Shown: positions 1-8,715 of the stretch, piece by piece
How the letters are laid out: each line of letters begins with the position of its first letter
How positions within the stretch are numbered: position 1 is the first letter of the stretch
Assembly: GCF_003130405.1 (NCBI RefSeq)
Contig: NZ_QEAS01000004.1
Coordinates: 181,932-245,931 of the forward strand
Direction: 5' to 3'
DNA: 64,000 nt
Origin: Pararcticibacter amylolyticus
GTDB taxonomy: Bacteria; Bacteroidota; Bacteroidia; Sphingobacteriales; Sphingobacteriaceae
Notes under the pieces: generated by a model
Database searches by the model: none
Seen by the model: only the letters and a program-made list of their open reading frames with translations
Told to the model about the DNA's origin: nothing
Program-made: the position numbers and the translations under genes

Positions 1-113
1 GCGTCGGCTACCGACTCCAGTTTTTCGACTGCCATGAAATCCTTGTCCTGCTCAATGATTTCCTGCAGGAGGCTTGCAGTGTGTGCTTCGTCTTCTACTA
101 TCAGTACGTTCAT
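1..113 (-). CDS. LytTR-type response regulator, N-terminal part only
   Basis: The reading frame begins at the ATG at 113 and runs off the left edge, so only about 37 codons are visible. They read MNVLIVEDEAHTASLLQEII, the start of a CheY-like receiver domain with the acidic pair (D-E) after the first beta strand. The ATG overlaps the TGA of the LytS-type kinase by 4 bp (ATGA), so the two are translationally coupled. Partners of this kinase family are usually LytTR DNA-binding regulators. That output domain lies outside the window, so LytTR is inferred from the kinase. Confidence 0.85.
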   Translation of the reverse strand, partial: MNVLIVEDEAHTASLLQEIIEQDKDFMAVEKLESVAD

Positions 114-1090
114 GGCTGCATCAGTTTTAGCGTTACGGCAATGTGTTCTTCCTCTCTTGTTACTGTAACCCCGTCTTTTATCCCCAGAAGCTCATAACGC
201 TTATTGAGGTTGTCGATACCATAACCTGACCTTTCCGTGATTTCGAGCTTGGGGTTCAGGTTGTTCTTTACCTCTACGCAGAAGTCCTCCGTTGTTCTTA
301 TTTCAATCCTCAAAGGGGTCCGGGCGGTCATTGAATTGTGCTTAAAGCAATTCTCTGCGACCACTTGTAAAGCAAGCATAGGAATGAGATAATGTTCCTT
401 GTTGCTGTCTATATGCATGCTCACCGAGACTGCTGCCTGGTTACGGCTCTTCATCAGGAAGAGGAAGGATTGGAGTACCTTGATCTCTTCGTTTAGCGTC
501 AGGGTGATGGCTTCATTGTATTTTAATGTCTGCCTGTAGAAGTCGGAGAGACTGAGAATAAACTGCTCTGACTGGGGATGACTGTGGCGGACCATGGTAC
601 GAAGAGTATTCAGCGAATTGAACAGGAAATGCGGGTCGACCTTTGAACGGAGGGCTTCGAGCTGTACTCTGTAGTTCTCCGTTTGGATCTGCTGCTTTTC
701 CAGTTCAAGTAAGGCTACTTTCCTGTTGGCCCGGAATGCATACTGGATGATCAGGAAGGGAATGGTGGCAAGGAAATACTTGTAAATGAACATCCATTTC
801 AGCGTATGTTTCTGAAAGAAAGGCGTAAATGAATAAATGCTGTATACGATGACAAAAAAGACCATGCAGGCAAGCAGTACCTTCAACCATTTGTACGTCT
901 GCGCTTTTCTTGATACAAAGTCGAGGATATGCCATAGGATATACAGCATGATGGAGATGCTGAGCCAGCGCCAAAACACGCCCATGCCCGAATCCTCAAT
1001 TTTTTCAATACTCCTCATGGTGATCGCATTTAATACAGGCAGTATTAAACACAATACAACAGGTAGTATTTTATCTGCACGCCATTTCAT
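110..1090 (-). CDS. LytS/YehU-type sensor histidine kinase
   Basis: 326 residues. The N-terminal third has four hydrophobic membrane segments (roughly residues 8-25, 42-60, 70-90 and 100-120). A short coiled linker (LLELEKQQIQTENYRVQLEA) follows, then the His_kinase (PF06580) H-box with PHFLFNSLN around residue 155 and an ATPase N-box reading VVAENCFKHN. This is the family that phosphorylates LytTR regulators, and the sensing part lies in the membrane with no large periplasmic domain. I chose the ATG at 1090; a TTG 12 bp upstream is possible but less likely. It is the penultimate gene of the export operon and overlaps the response regulator by 4 bp. The signal is unknown; the operon suggests the exported compound or envelope stress. 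Confidence 0.9.
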   Translation of the reverse strand: MKWRADKILPVVLCLILPVLNAITMRSIEKIEDSGMGVFWRWLSISIMLYILWHILDFVSRKAQTYKWLKVLLACMVFFVIVYSIYSFTPFFQKHTLKWMFIYKYFLATIPFLIIQYAFRANRKVALLELEKQQIQTENYRVQLEALRSKVDPHFLFNSLNTLRTMVRHSHPQSEQFILSLSDFYRQTLKYNEAITLTLNEEIKVLQSFLFLMKSRNQAAVSVSMHIDSNKEHYLIPMLALQVVAENCFKHNSMTARTPLRIEIRTTEDFCVEVKNNLNPKLEITERSGYGIDNLNKRYELLGIKDGVTVTREEEHIAVTLKLMQP

Positions 1091-1108
1091 TTTCCTTATC
1101 AAATATAT

Positions 1109-1354
1109 TTATTTCTTACGCGCTTCGCGGGACTGAAGCGACTTATATTTCAGATGGTCCCCGGTAGTGTCGGGTGGGGGATCGAAAGTATCTTCAAAGT
1201 ATGAGCAACAACAGGAAGGGCAATATTGGTAATGGCAGAGGCCGGTCTGGCAGAAGCAGGCTTCATAGTCGTCATAATAGCTGTAGGGGGCGAACATGCA
1301 GCTTAATAGCGGCAGCAGGGCGATGGCGAAACGTTGAATGAACGCATGACTCAT
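1109..1354 (-). CDS. Small cysteine-rich protein, possible lipoprotein
   Basis: 81 residues, not recognised as any family. The N-terminus is hydrophobic and ends LLPLLSC, which resembles a lipobox, so it may be exported. The middle has seven further cysteines in about 18 residues (CFC, C, C, CCC), followed by a hydrophilic, proline-rich tail. It sits in the same direction in the only sizeable gap of the export operon, between the beta-barrel gene and the kinase gene, with 18 bp to the kinase start. It could be a metal-binding lipoprotein, a sensor accessory or an exported peptide. The alternative is a chance frame: cysteine-rich short frames do occur by accident, so confidence is moderate. 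Confidence 0.45.
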   Translation of the reverse strand: MSHAFIQRFAIALLPLLSCMFAPYSYYDDYEACFCQTGLCHYQYCPSCCCSYFEDTFDPPPDTTGDHLKYKSLQSREARKK

Positions 1355-1387
1355 ATTTTTATTCTTCTTTCGTTCTTGATAATGTCT

Positions 1388-2269
1388 TCATTTTAATTTA
1401 AAACTGTAGCTAACGCTCAGGATGGTTCCCCTGGTTTTAACCTCTGCAGCCGGGGTACTCTTTTTCTTTATATCGAATGTGAAAATGCTCAGCGCCCGAT
1501 CTTGCCCATCATCATACAATCTAACGGTCTGGCGAAGGTTGTACCCGAGTCCAATAGAGATGAGATGCTGTTTTCGCAAGGTGAACCCAAGGCTGCTGAG
1601 ACTGTACCACTGGTTGATGCGGATAAAACGGTTATTATTATCTAGGGCTGAAAGTCTGTAGCTACCGGCACTGCCTGATATTTCGCTGCTCAGAAATATG
1701 TTTTCGCTTAGTGCGTAAGTGAGTTTAGGCCGGATCGGGAGAAGTCCGGATAGCCGGAGCCTTGAGCTTATGTCGTATTCTATCGAGAAGAAGGGGTTAA
1801 GCTGATGTCCGAAATACTGGCGGCTATAGGCCATACCCCAGCCCGTTTGGAGTTTATCGTTGTGCCGCAAGACGTATCTGAAGCCTGCTGAATACCTAAA
1901 GTCCTCAGTACTCAGATCAATGAAATCCGAATAGAAGCCAAATTGACTGAAGAGATAGAATTGAGCGTTGTCTTTTATATTTTTCTGCCAGGACACATTC
2001 AGGTCGATGGAATAGAGATGATGATCAAAATACTGGCCGGTATTACTGATCGTTTTGCTCCTGAACTGAATCCTTCCGCCAATTCTTTGTTTATCACCTT
2101 TGCTGATGGGGAAATTGAGATAAGCATTCAGGTTATCACTGTAACCTTTTATGCTGTCATTTTGCATTTTTTCACGGCTGTATTCCAGGCCTGCCATCTG
2201 GGCTGAGCGCTCCTGGGCAAAGGAGGACACGCTCACGAAGGTGAGGAGTAATATTATGCGGGTTTTCAT
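1388..2269 (-). CDS. Outer membrane beta-barrel protein (DUF6268-like)
   Basis: 293 residues with a signal peptide ending SSFAQ. The rest is alternating short amphipathic strands rich in aromatic residues, with turns of N, D and G, as in a 12-14-strand outer membrane barrel. The C-terminus ends in a strand (ILSVSYSFKLK). I recognise a resemblance to the DUF6268 group of Bacteroidota outer membrane proteins, whose function is not known to me. Its start overlaps the stop of the upstream ABC ATPase by 4 bp (ATGA), so it is made with the exporter. It may be an outer membrane accessory of that system. Confidence 0.75.
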   Translation of the reverse strand: MKTRIILLLTFVSVSSFAQERSAQMAGLEYSREKMQNDSIKGYSDNLNAYLNFPISKGDKQRIGGRIQFRSKTISNTGQYFDHHLYSIDLNVSWQKNIKDNAQFYLFSQFGFYSDFIDLSTEDFRYSAGFRYVLRHNDKLQTGWGMAYSRQYFGHQLNPFFSIEYDISSRLRLSGLLPIRPKLTYALSENIFLSSEISGSAGSYRLSALDNNNRFIRINQWYSLSSLGFTLRKQHLISIGLGYNLRQTVRLYDDGQDRALSIFTFDIKKKSTPAAEVKTRGTILSVSYSFKLK

Positions 2270-2946
2270 GGATGTTGTGCTATGATCCTGCCGTCTACCA
2301 TTTCAATGATCCTGTCGCAGTTTGCCGCAAACTCGTCATCGTGGGTTACTGCGATAATTGTCTGATTCCTTTCGCGGGCAAGCTGACGGAAAATATTGAA
2401 GACCGTTTTTGTGTTTTTTGAATCGAGGTTGCCGGTAGGTTCATCTCCCATAATAATGGCCGGATCATTTATGAGAGCACGGGCAATGGCCACTCTCTGT
2501 TGCTGTCCACCGGAAATCATGGATGCCTTTTTATGCTCGTGCCCCCTGACGTCGAGCAGCGTAAGCAGATCAAGGGCTTTTTCCCGTATTTCTTCTTTCG
2601 GGCGCTTATTTAATTTGAGTGCAGGAAGCATGACATTGTCAAGGACTGTAAATTCGGGGAGGAGATAATGAAACTGAAATACGAAACCGATGTGTTCATT
2701 CCTGAAAGTTGCCAGTTGATTTTGAGTCAGACCGGTCACGGTTGTTCCGTTGATGGCGATGCTTCCTGTGTAAGCGGTGTCAAGAGTGGAAAGAAGGTAT
2801 AAAAGCGTGGATTTCCCTGAACCCGATTTGCCGACAACTGATATGAATTCACCTCTTTTTACCTCGAAGCTTACTTCCTTGAGTACATGAAACTCCTGAG
2901 GATCATAAAAATACTTATTGATGTTTACTGCCGCTAATGATTGCAT
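2266..2946 (-). CDS. ABC transporter ATP-binding protein (MacB/LolD type)
   Basis: 226 residues, the normal size for the LolD/MacB/FtsE class. Walker A reads GKSGSGKST near residue 40, the Q-loop lies in [14 protein letters not shown], the signature is [14 protein letters not shown], and Walker B is [13 protein letters not shown] with the catalytic E. The HDDEF switch His follows (VTHDDEF). The LLPEFTV segment is typical of MacB/LolD ATPases. It energises the permease encoded immediately upstream in the operon. The tripartite partners (adaptor and TolC) make a MacAB-TolC-like exporter the best reading. Confidence 0.93.
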   Translation of the reverse strand: MQSLAAVNINKYFYDPQEFHVLKEVSFEVKRGEFISVVGKSGSGKSTLLYLLSTLDTAYTGSIAINGTTVTGLTQNQLATFRNEHIGFVFQFHYLLPEFTVLDNVMLPALKLNKRPKEEIREKALDLLTLLDVRGHEHKKASMISGGQQQRVAIARALINDPAIIMGDEPTGNLDSKNTKTVFNIFRQLARERNQTIIAVTHDDEFAANCDRIIEMVDGRIIAQHP

Positions 2947-2976
2947 AGTATGTCGTTTTATTTTGATAGCTTATTG

Positions 2977-4218
2977 TCAGCCTCTGAGAATAGCTACGGG
3001 ATCCACTTCAGATGCTTTTTTTGCCGGCAAATAGCCGGCGATGAACGTGATGATCAGTCCGAATACCAGGGCCATAACATAATCGAGTGGGATGTATGAT
3101 ATCGGGAGAGTGGTAAATGAAGCAATATGGAAGGGAATCCGATCGACGATAGCTGAAATAATAAATCCGGTGATCAGGCCGGTAAAACCTCCTATCAGAC
3201 CAATAATGATCGATTGTGTCAGGAAGATCTGGATGATATCTTTTCCATCGAATCCCATTGCTTTCAGAATGGCTATCTCTTTCATTTTTTCGTTTACCGT
3301 CATGTTCATGATATTATAGATTCCGAATCCGGCGACGATGAGGATGGTAAGGGAAACGGCTACCGCGATAATATCCCGCAGTGTATTGGCGGATTCGAGC
3401 TGAGCGTTGCCTTCCTGCCAGGGCTCTGTCTTATACTTTATATCGCCCTTTACTTCATCTGCTATCTTCCGGGCATCGTTATAATCCCGTACATTGGCCA
3501 ATACCTCGGTAGCGTAACTTTTATTTTTTGAAAGAAGCTGGCGGGCGGATTGAATTGAGATCATTGCCCGTGATTTGTCGATACTGCCGGTGCCTGTTTC
3601 AATGATCCCCGTGATACGGAAGATTTTCGTTACACCATCGGAGGTGGTCAGTGTGATGTTATCACCGGTATACGCGCTGAGCCTGACTGCAAGTCCGCTG
3701 CCAAGTACAATAGCATCGGGGCGCTTATCGAGCTCGGTTAAATCTCCTTCCACCATATAGTCGTTCGTCCCGAACAGCCGCGGTTCGTTTGTCACGTCGA
3801 TTCCCGACAGGGTTCCGTTCAGTTTGGCTACTCCATTGCGGAAAAACACATTCTGGTTTACCTGCTCGGTAACAGCGACAATGTTCTTATTAGACAGCAG
3901 GATGTTCTTTATTTCATCAGCATTCCGGATGCCTTCCGTATAACTTATTTCCCTTGCATTACTGACGAACTGAATAGTATCGGAAGAAAGAGGCGGGGGA
4001 AGGAGGATGGGTGATTCTCCGTTGAGGTCATTGTATACCTTAATATGCGCCATTGAAGTAAAGGTGATATCGGTTTGAGCATTATTTACCCCATTCATGA
4101 AGCTGTTCATGAAAATGTACATGGAGATCCCGAAGACTACGGAGAGGACCGCGACAAACAGCTGCCTTAATTTTGAGGTCAGATGTACCCAGGATATTTT
4201 GTTATTGGTGCGGTTCAT
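2977..4218 (-). CDS. ABC transporter permease, MacB/FtsX family
   Basis: 413 residues. One N-terminal membrane helix (residues about 18-36, LFVAVLSVVFGISMYIFM) is followed by a large MacB-type periplasmic domain (about 40-275) and three C-terminal helices of the FtsX domain (about 285-310, 335-360 and 375-400). The protein ends AKKASEVDPVAILRG, the standard cytoplasmic tail of this family. MacB/LolE-type permeases use ATP to drive substrates from the periplasm through a TolC duct rather than across the inner membrane. Its start overlaps the stop of the adaptor gene (ATGA at 4215-4218). The substrate cannot be told from the sequence. Confidence 0.92.
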   Translation of the reverse strand: MNRTNNKISWVHLTSKLRQLFVAVLSVVFGISMYIFMNSFMNGVNNAQTDITFTSMAHIKVYNDLNGESPILLPPPLSSDTIQFVSNAREISYTEGIRNADEIKNILLSNKNIVAVTEQVNQNVFFRNGVAKLNGTLSGIDVTNEPRLFGTNDYMVEGDLTELDKRPDAIVLGSGLAVRLSAYTGDNITLTTSDGVTKIFRITGIIETGTGSIDKSRAMISIQSARQLLSKNKSYATEVLANVRDYNDARKIADEVKGDIKYKTEPWQEGNAQLESANTLRDIIAVAVSLTILIVAGFGIYNIMNMTVNEKMKEIAILKAMGFDGKDIIQIFLTQSIIIGLIGGFTGLITGFIISAIVDRIPFHIASFTTLPISYIPLDYVMALVFGLIITFIAGYLPAKKASEVDPVAILRG

Positions 4219-5318
4219 TTGCGGGGGGATTTAGCGGGCAGGAGAATCAGATCCTCTTCGGTAAGTCCGGATCTGACCTCTACCCATTTACCATACTTCT
4301 GTCCCAGGACGATCTTTTTCTCCCCGCCATCCTGCAGCATGACATAATTCCCTCTTACGACAGCTTCCGTTGGGATCATCAATACGCCGGAACGATTTCC
4401 GAGCATGATATTCGCCTGTAGCTGAACTCCCGATAGCAGGGCAGGGGGAGATGTCTGGAAAACCCCTTTGATTACGCACGATTGTTGTTCAGTATCGAAC
4501 GCTGGGAGTATTTCGGTGACACGGGCTTTGAAAACCGTATCCGGATAAGTATTCAGGTGCACCAATACAGATTGCCCCAGGGATATCTTCGTAATATCTT
4601 CTTCGGCTATGTACATTTCCAGCCGGGGAGTTCCGCTGCTGATGCGTGCAATGACTTCTCCCTTGCGGACCAATTCGCCTTCTTTCTTATAGAGGTTTGT
4701 AATAGTACCTCCTTTGTCAGCCTTTATCTGGTAGTCAGCCAGCACAGACTGCTGTGCGTTTAGCTGCGACAGGCTTTTTTCTGCATTCAGCAGAAGTGCA
4801 TTCCGGGCTTCCTGGTAGTTCTTTGTCAGCGAACGCAGGTTGTTCCGGGTTGTCTTGTACTGAAGCTCTGCTTTTTCAAATTCAAGTTGTGATGCTGAAT
4901 TTTGGCGCAGGAGTGCATAATAGCGCTCATAGTTCTGCTTATCCTGGTCTAACTGTATTTCTGTTTGCCTGATCTGAATCTGAACCTGCTGAAGCGGAGG
5001 CGCGGAGGGTAGAGCATTCCGGCTTGCATCTTTGTAAACCAATTCAGCCTCTCTGGTTTGTGCAGTCTGGACATCGTTTTTGATCACGAACAATAGTTTT
5101 CCCGCGCCTACATTATCTCCTTCTTTTACGGGAAGCTCAGTGATGATGCCGTCGAAATTGGCGGATACCATGTATTCGTTCTCCCTGACCACCTGGCCGC
5201 TGGCGAATACAGCCTGCTGGATGGTTTTTCTCTCCGGTTTTATTTTGTTGTTTTCGCTGCATGAAGTCAGAACAGCAATCAAAGACCACAACATCATTCC
5301 TTTTATTATTTTATCCAT
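4215..5318 (-). CDS. Periplasmic adaptor (HlyD/MacA family) lipoprotein
   Basis: 367 residues. The N-terminal segment ends LIAVLTSCSENN, a clear lipobox, so it is probably anchored by lipid to the inner membrane. A biotinyl-lipoyl-like half (GIITELPVKEGDNVGAGKLL) precedes a long alpha-hairpin coiled coil (about 85-190). The second lipoyl half (GGTITNLYKKEGELVRKGEV) and a beta-barrel domain follow. This is the MacA/HlyD layout that bridges the permease and a TolC channel. It lies between the TolC-like and permease genes, overlapping the latter by 4 bp. Confidence 0.92.
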   Translation of the reverse strand: MDKIIKGMMLWSLIAVLTSCSENNKIKPERKTIQQAVFASGQVVRENEYMVSANFDGIITELPVKEGDNVGAGKLLFVIKNDVQTAQTREAELVYKDASRNALPSAPPLQQVQIQIRQTEIQLDQDKQNYERYYALLRQNSASQLEFEKAELQYKTTRNNLRSLTKNYQEARNALLLNAEKSLSQLNAQQSVLADYQIKADKGGTITNLYKKEGELVRKGEVIARISSGTPRLEMYIAEEDITKISLGQSVLVHLNTYPDTVFKARVTEILPAFDTEQQSCVIKGVFQTSPPALLSGVQLQANIMLGNRSGVLMIPTEAVVRGNYVMLQDGGEKKIVLGQKYGKWVEVRSGLTEEDLILLPAKSPRK

Positions 5319-5354
5319 TTGTGTTTTCCTGGGAAAGCATCAGGCTTTCTAAAT

Positions 5355-6659
5355 TTAGTTTCCGGTCGAAGCGCGGATATGTATTTTATAATAACTTATA
5401 TAATAATCACTCAGGCTCTGCATATAGCGGCTCTGTGCGCTGAGCAAATCACCGAATTTATCCAGCCGTTCATCTGCGCCGATTATCCCGCTCTGGTACC
5501 TGTTGGCGGTATGCCGGTCATTTGATTGCTGAAGGGAGAGGATTTCCTGCTGTGCCTGCAATTGTTCTTCCGCCTGCCTGTATTGAAGGTGCAGGGTTTC
5601 ATCTTCTTTTGCGGCCGACAGGTTCCTGTTTTCCAGGAGCAGCTGTTCCTGGCTGAGGGCAAGTTTCGATTGCCGGCTCTTTTCTCTGACAGCGAAACCG
5701 TTGAAAACGGGTATGCTGAGTTTTACAGCGAGGAATTGCTGCGGCAGGGTGTTCGTACTGGTGAAGTCGAACATTCTGTCTGTAGCCCAGTTGTAATTGT
5801 ATTGATAACCTATGGTTAGAGAAGGATAGCCGGCTGTTTTGACCTGCCGCAACTGAGCCTCTGCCAGTGCAAGTTGTGTTTCCTGCAACAGGACATCGGG
5901 ATGCTGCTTCAGCGGAACAAGATCAGGAACAGGCCTGGTTACCAATTGCTCCGTAAGCCGGACGCCGCCGGGAAGATTGAGCTGTGCCTGCAACTGGTTA
6001 TAGAGCTGGCTTAGCGAATATTCCCGGTTCCGGAGGTCGCTTGCTGCCTGTATCAGTTGCATGTTGGCGCGATTGAAGTTTTCTTCAGCGAATATTCCCT
6101 GGCGGAACTTGTCCTGTGTTGTTTCGCATATACTGCCGGTTGCCTGTACATTTTCCCTGGCAATGAGAATGTATTTTTCGGTCAGCAGGATGGAGTAATA
6201 GAGTTGTGCAAGCTGGTTATAAGTATCATACTTTATTTTAACGGTGGCTGCCTGGCTGGCTTTTTCCCGGGCTCCTGCGGTTTGAATTTCAAACCATTTT
6301 TGAAAATCGAGCACATTCCAGCTTGCCTGGACACCGGTGTTGTAGATATACCGGCGTCCGAAGGTGTATTCGTTGAAAGTGCCTTCAGGAGCTGCCGGGT
6401 TGAACAGCGCGGCTGGCACCAGGGTAGGCTGCAGGGTGATATTATCGTTGAAGGCTGCCGAAGCATTAACCGAGGGAAGCAGAGATGTACGTGCTGCCTG
6501 GCTTTGTGAGTGACTTATTTGTTCATCAATGCGGGCTTTGCGGATGCTGACAGCATTTTTGTCAGCATAGTCAAATACTTCCTGCAATGAGCCAAAAGTG
6601 ACCTGGGCTTTGGCTGCTGAAACTGACAGAAAAAAGAGCAGGGCAATTATCTTTTTCAT
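5355..6659 (-). CDS. TolC-family outer membrane efflux protein
   Basis: 434 residues with a signal peptide ending AAKAQ. Two OEP repeats (PF02321) cover about residues 30-210 and 230-420, rich in heptad-like Q/A/L helices, with the strand regions LLPSVNASAAFNDN and YPSLTIGYQYNYNW that form the outer membrane barrel. It supplies the outer membrane duct of the tripartite exporter encoded downstream. A gap of 36 bp separates it from the adaptor gene and only 6 bp from the DUF2147 gene upstream, so all are probably on one transcript. Confidence 0.92.
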   Translation of the reverse strand: MKKIIALLFFLSVSAAKAQVTFGSLQEVFDYADKNAVSIRKARIDEQISHSQSQAARTSLLPSVNASAAFNDNITLQPTLVPAALFNPAAPEGTFNEYTFGRRYIYNTGVQASWNVLDFQKWFEIQTAGAREKASQAATVKIKYDTYNQLAQLYYSILLTEKYILIARENVQATGSICETTQDKFRQGIFAEENFNRANMQLIQAASDLRNREYSLSQLYNQLQAQLNLPGGVRLTEQLVTRPVPDLVPLKQHPDVLLQETQLALAEAQLRQVKTAGYPSLTIGYQYNYNWATDRMFDFTSTNTLPQQFLAVKLSIPVFNGFAVREKSRQSKLALSQEQLLLENRNLSAAKEDETLHLQYRQAEEQLQAQQEILSLQQSNDRHTANRYQSGIIGADERLDKFGDLLSAQSRYMQSLSDYYISYYKIHIRASTGN

Positions 6660-6665
6660 TAACTG

Positions 6666-7034
6666 CTATTTTACCCTGCTCCAGGTTTGTTTCCTGCTCA
6701 TCATGCCGAAGGTTGCGGTTATTTCCAGCTTGTCGTCATTTACAAGTTTTGCAGTACACCTGGCAGTCTTACTTTTTTTTAAGACGTGCACTGTTCCGTT
6801 TTTAAAGGTGTTGATTCCGTCTTTTTGAAGAGACGTAATTTGTTTTTTGCCGGCCAGGCTCTCATCATTGGCCTGCCTGATGATGGCGTCGTATGCGTCG
6901 CCGTTCTTTACGAATTCTATTACCCGGCTTTTGTCTTCGTTGGTCCACTTGCCAAGAATCTTGTCGTTGTCTGTCTGAGCGAAAACACAGAAGCCGATGA
7001 AGAGGCTTACCGTGAGGATGATCATTTTCTGCAT
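6666..7034 (-). CDS. DUF2147-like small secreted protein
   Basis: 122 residues. The signal peptide MIILTVSLFIGFCVFAQ is followed by ILGKWTNEDKSRVIEF and a beta-rich domain of the DUF2147/lipocalin-like type (the G-x-W motif near residue 30). These proteins are small periplasmic or outer membrane ligand-binding candidates of unknown function. I chose the ATG at 7034: a TTG 21 bp upstream would lie inside the likely -7 promoter element. As first gene of the operon it may bind or signal the compound that the exporter handles; that is inference. Confidence 0.8.
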   Translation of the reverse strand: MQKMIILTVSLFIGFCVFAQTDNDKILGKWTNEDKSRVIEFVKNGDAYDAIIRQANDESLAGKKQITSLQKDGINTFKNGTVHVLKKSKTARCTAKLVNDDKLEITATFGMMSRKQTWSRVK

Positions 7035-7052
7035 AGCGTTTGTCTTTTTTGA

Positions 7053-7060
7053 CAAATATG
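7053..7060 (-). promoter_or_regulatory. Probable -7 element of the export operon
   Basis: On the minus strand the bases read CATATTTG, one mismatch from the Bacteroidota -7 consensus TAnnTTTG. It is 19 bp upstream of the ATG at 7034. No good -33 TTG is seen at the expected distance, which fits a promoter that needs an activator. Confidence 0.45.
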
Positions 7061-7092
7061 ACCCGCAGAATCACGGACGGACAGTTTAAACA

Positions 7093-7127
7093 GGGTGAAC
7101 TGAACAATTTGAAGGGTGAATTGAACA
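7093..7127. promoter_or_regulatory. 14-bp direct repeat, candidate LytTR binding site
   Basis: GGGTGAACTGAACA (7093-7106) and GGGTGAATTGAACA (7114-7127) differ at one base and start 21 bp apart, two turns of the helix. LytTR regulators such as AgrA bind 9-bp direct repeats with this period, and on the minus strand the copies contain TCAGTTCAC and TCAATTCAC, close to the AgrA-type half site. They lie about 35-75 bp upstream of the -7 element of the operon that encodes the regulator. Binding is inference. Confidence 0.45.
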
Positions 7128-7227
7128 GAAAGGATAACCTTTTATCTTCTTCTCCCGTAAAAATGAAGGCGTTGATGAGTTTCCGGCGAAGCCGGGAGTA
7201 TATAAAATTTCGAAAACTACGGGCAGA

Positions 7228-8658
7228 ATGAAAATAAGAACTGTTGGACCTATCCTTATACTATGTTGTGCAATGTTGATCGCCGGGTGCAGGAAAGATG
7301 ATACTAAGCCTGAAAACCCTGACAGGCGGAACCTTCAGGAAGATAAGCCACTTTCGTCTAGAGCTCTAGCAACAGAGCTCTATGAGTTGGCAAGGATGTG
7401 TTACTTGTGGAATTATCCCTGGCCCGATAAGAAAAAATTCGGATTGGATTCTTTATTCATTAATGAGTATGCTAAGGTAGCTGCGTTAAACAATGAACTG
7501 GAGGCGATTAAGGCGCTATCTCCTAATAAGATTGACAAATGGTCTAGTCTTGATACAGGACCAGATCCACTTCAACCTTATTATTGGGTAGAATCTGGAG
7601 ATCATTTATATCAAAGTACTTTTGGGCTTTCAGTAAAGCGGAAAATCAACGGCACATATTATATCGCATCTGTCAACGTATCTTCGCCTGCTGCAAATGC
7701 TGGTTTAAGAAGGGGGTGGGAGGTGATATCAGTGGGAGGACTGCCGGTAAAAGGTACAGCAATGAAGGATGTTCAATCTAAATTTAATGTTAATGGGACG
7801 TTAAATTTAGTGATTCGAAATCAAACCGGGTATCGTAGCTTATCTTTAGTAAAAGCGCCTTATGTGTATGATCCGATTCCTTATAGCGGAATTGTCGATC
7901 TAGTGGATGAGGAGACAAAAGAGCGTGAAAAGATAGGATATATGATTTACGACTCGTTTAAAGGAGATGAGGATAACCTTGAGATACTTGATCAACAATT
8001 TATCTCTTTTAAAAATAATGGCATAAAGAAAATTATAATTGATCTTAGGTATAATAGCGGTGGATCCAATCAGGCTGCTGGTAGGTTGCTTGACAATCTT
8101 GCTGGTGCGCGGTTTGAAGGACAGACCTCTTATTCTCTGAAGCTTAATAGTATATTGTGGGGATTTAGTCAGATAACCACAAGTCCATGGACATTAGAAC
8201 AGGAAGCGTTTCTAAAAGCCAGGAAGGCTCCCGATAGAGTGACTTCTTTATACGACTACCTTAAGCCGTTGTGGTCACCTATAAAGTTTCGGAATATCAA
8301 CACACATATATTTGAAAAAATTTGTTTCATTGTTTCAAAGGAAACAAATTCTGCAAGTTTGTTGGTTATCAATTCTTTAAAGCCTTATTTCGATAACAAT
8401 CTGATCATAGTAGGACAAGATACAGGAACTAAGAACGTTACGACTGTTGATTTTTCATTGCTGCCCGTCGAAGTGCGGGATGAACGTACATACGATGTAA
8501 GTCTTGTTGTCGGTTATTTTAGCAATGTAAACAGGGGAATAGTAGATTCTGAAAGGGGCATCACGGTAGATAATAATGCGAATGTAGGAGATAATCCGGC
8601 ATTTGGTTTTGGCCCTAACGAACCCTGTCTTGAAAGAGCCCTTAATTTACTTGATTAA
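7228..8658 (+). CDS. S41 family peptidase lipoprotein with PDZ domain
   Basis: 476 residues. The signal ends AMLIAGC, a lipobox, so it is a lipoprotein. A helical N-terminal domain (about 45-125) precedes a PDZ domain (about 135-205, with GLRRGWEVISVGG) and the tail-protease core. The core has KKIIIDLRYNSGGSNQAAG, the likely nucleophile in NSASLLV (Ser about 375), and the TGTK motif with the usual Lys. Canonical enzymes have E after SAS (TASASE); here it is L. Related Bacteroidota proteins degrade proteins outside the inner membrane. The codons look more AT-rich than those of its neighbours, which may mean recent transfer. A small hairpin (7181-7197) precedes the ATG. The gene ends 57 bp before the giant secreted protein in the same direction. 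Confidence 0.88.
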   Translation: MKIRTVGPILILCCAMLIAGCRKDDTKPENPDRRNLQEDKPLSSRALATELYELARMCYLWNYPWPDKKKFGLDSLFINEYAKVAALNNELEAIKALSPNKIDKWSSLDTGPDPLQPYYWVESGDHLYQSTFGLSVKRKINGTYYIASVNVSSPAANAGLRRGWEVISVGGLPVKGTAMKDVQSKFNVNGTLNLVIRNQTGYRSLSLVKAPYVYDPIPYSGIVDLVDEETKEREKIGYMIYDSFKGDEDNLEILDQQFISFKNNGIKKIIIDLRYNSGGSNQAAGRLLDNLAGARFEGQTSYSLKLNSILWGFSQITTSPWTLEQEAFLKARKAPDRVTSLYDYLKPLWSPIKFRNINTHIFEKICFIVSKETNSASLLVINSLKPYFDNNLIIVGQDTGTKNVTTVDFSLLPVEVRDERTYDVSLVVGYFSNVNRGIVDSERGITVDNNANVGDNPAFGFGPNEPCLERALNLLD

Positions 8659-8715
8659 TGCCGGCTGTTTTTTATCCTAATTAGATTAATCAGATTCAAT
8701 AGTATTTCCTCACAC

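Noticed and set aside
7040..7231. 63-codon plus-strand frame ahead of the S41 peptidase
   Set aside because: It covers the promoter region and direct repeat of the divergent operon and has charged low-complexity content.
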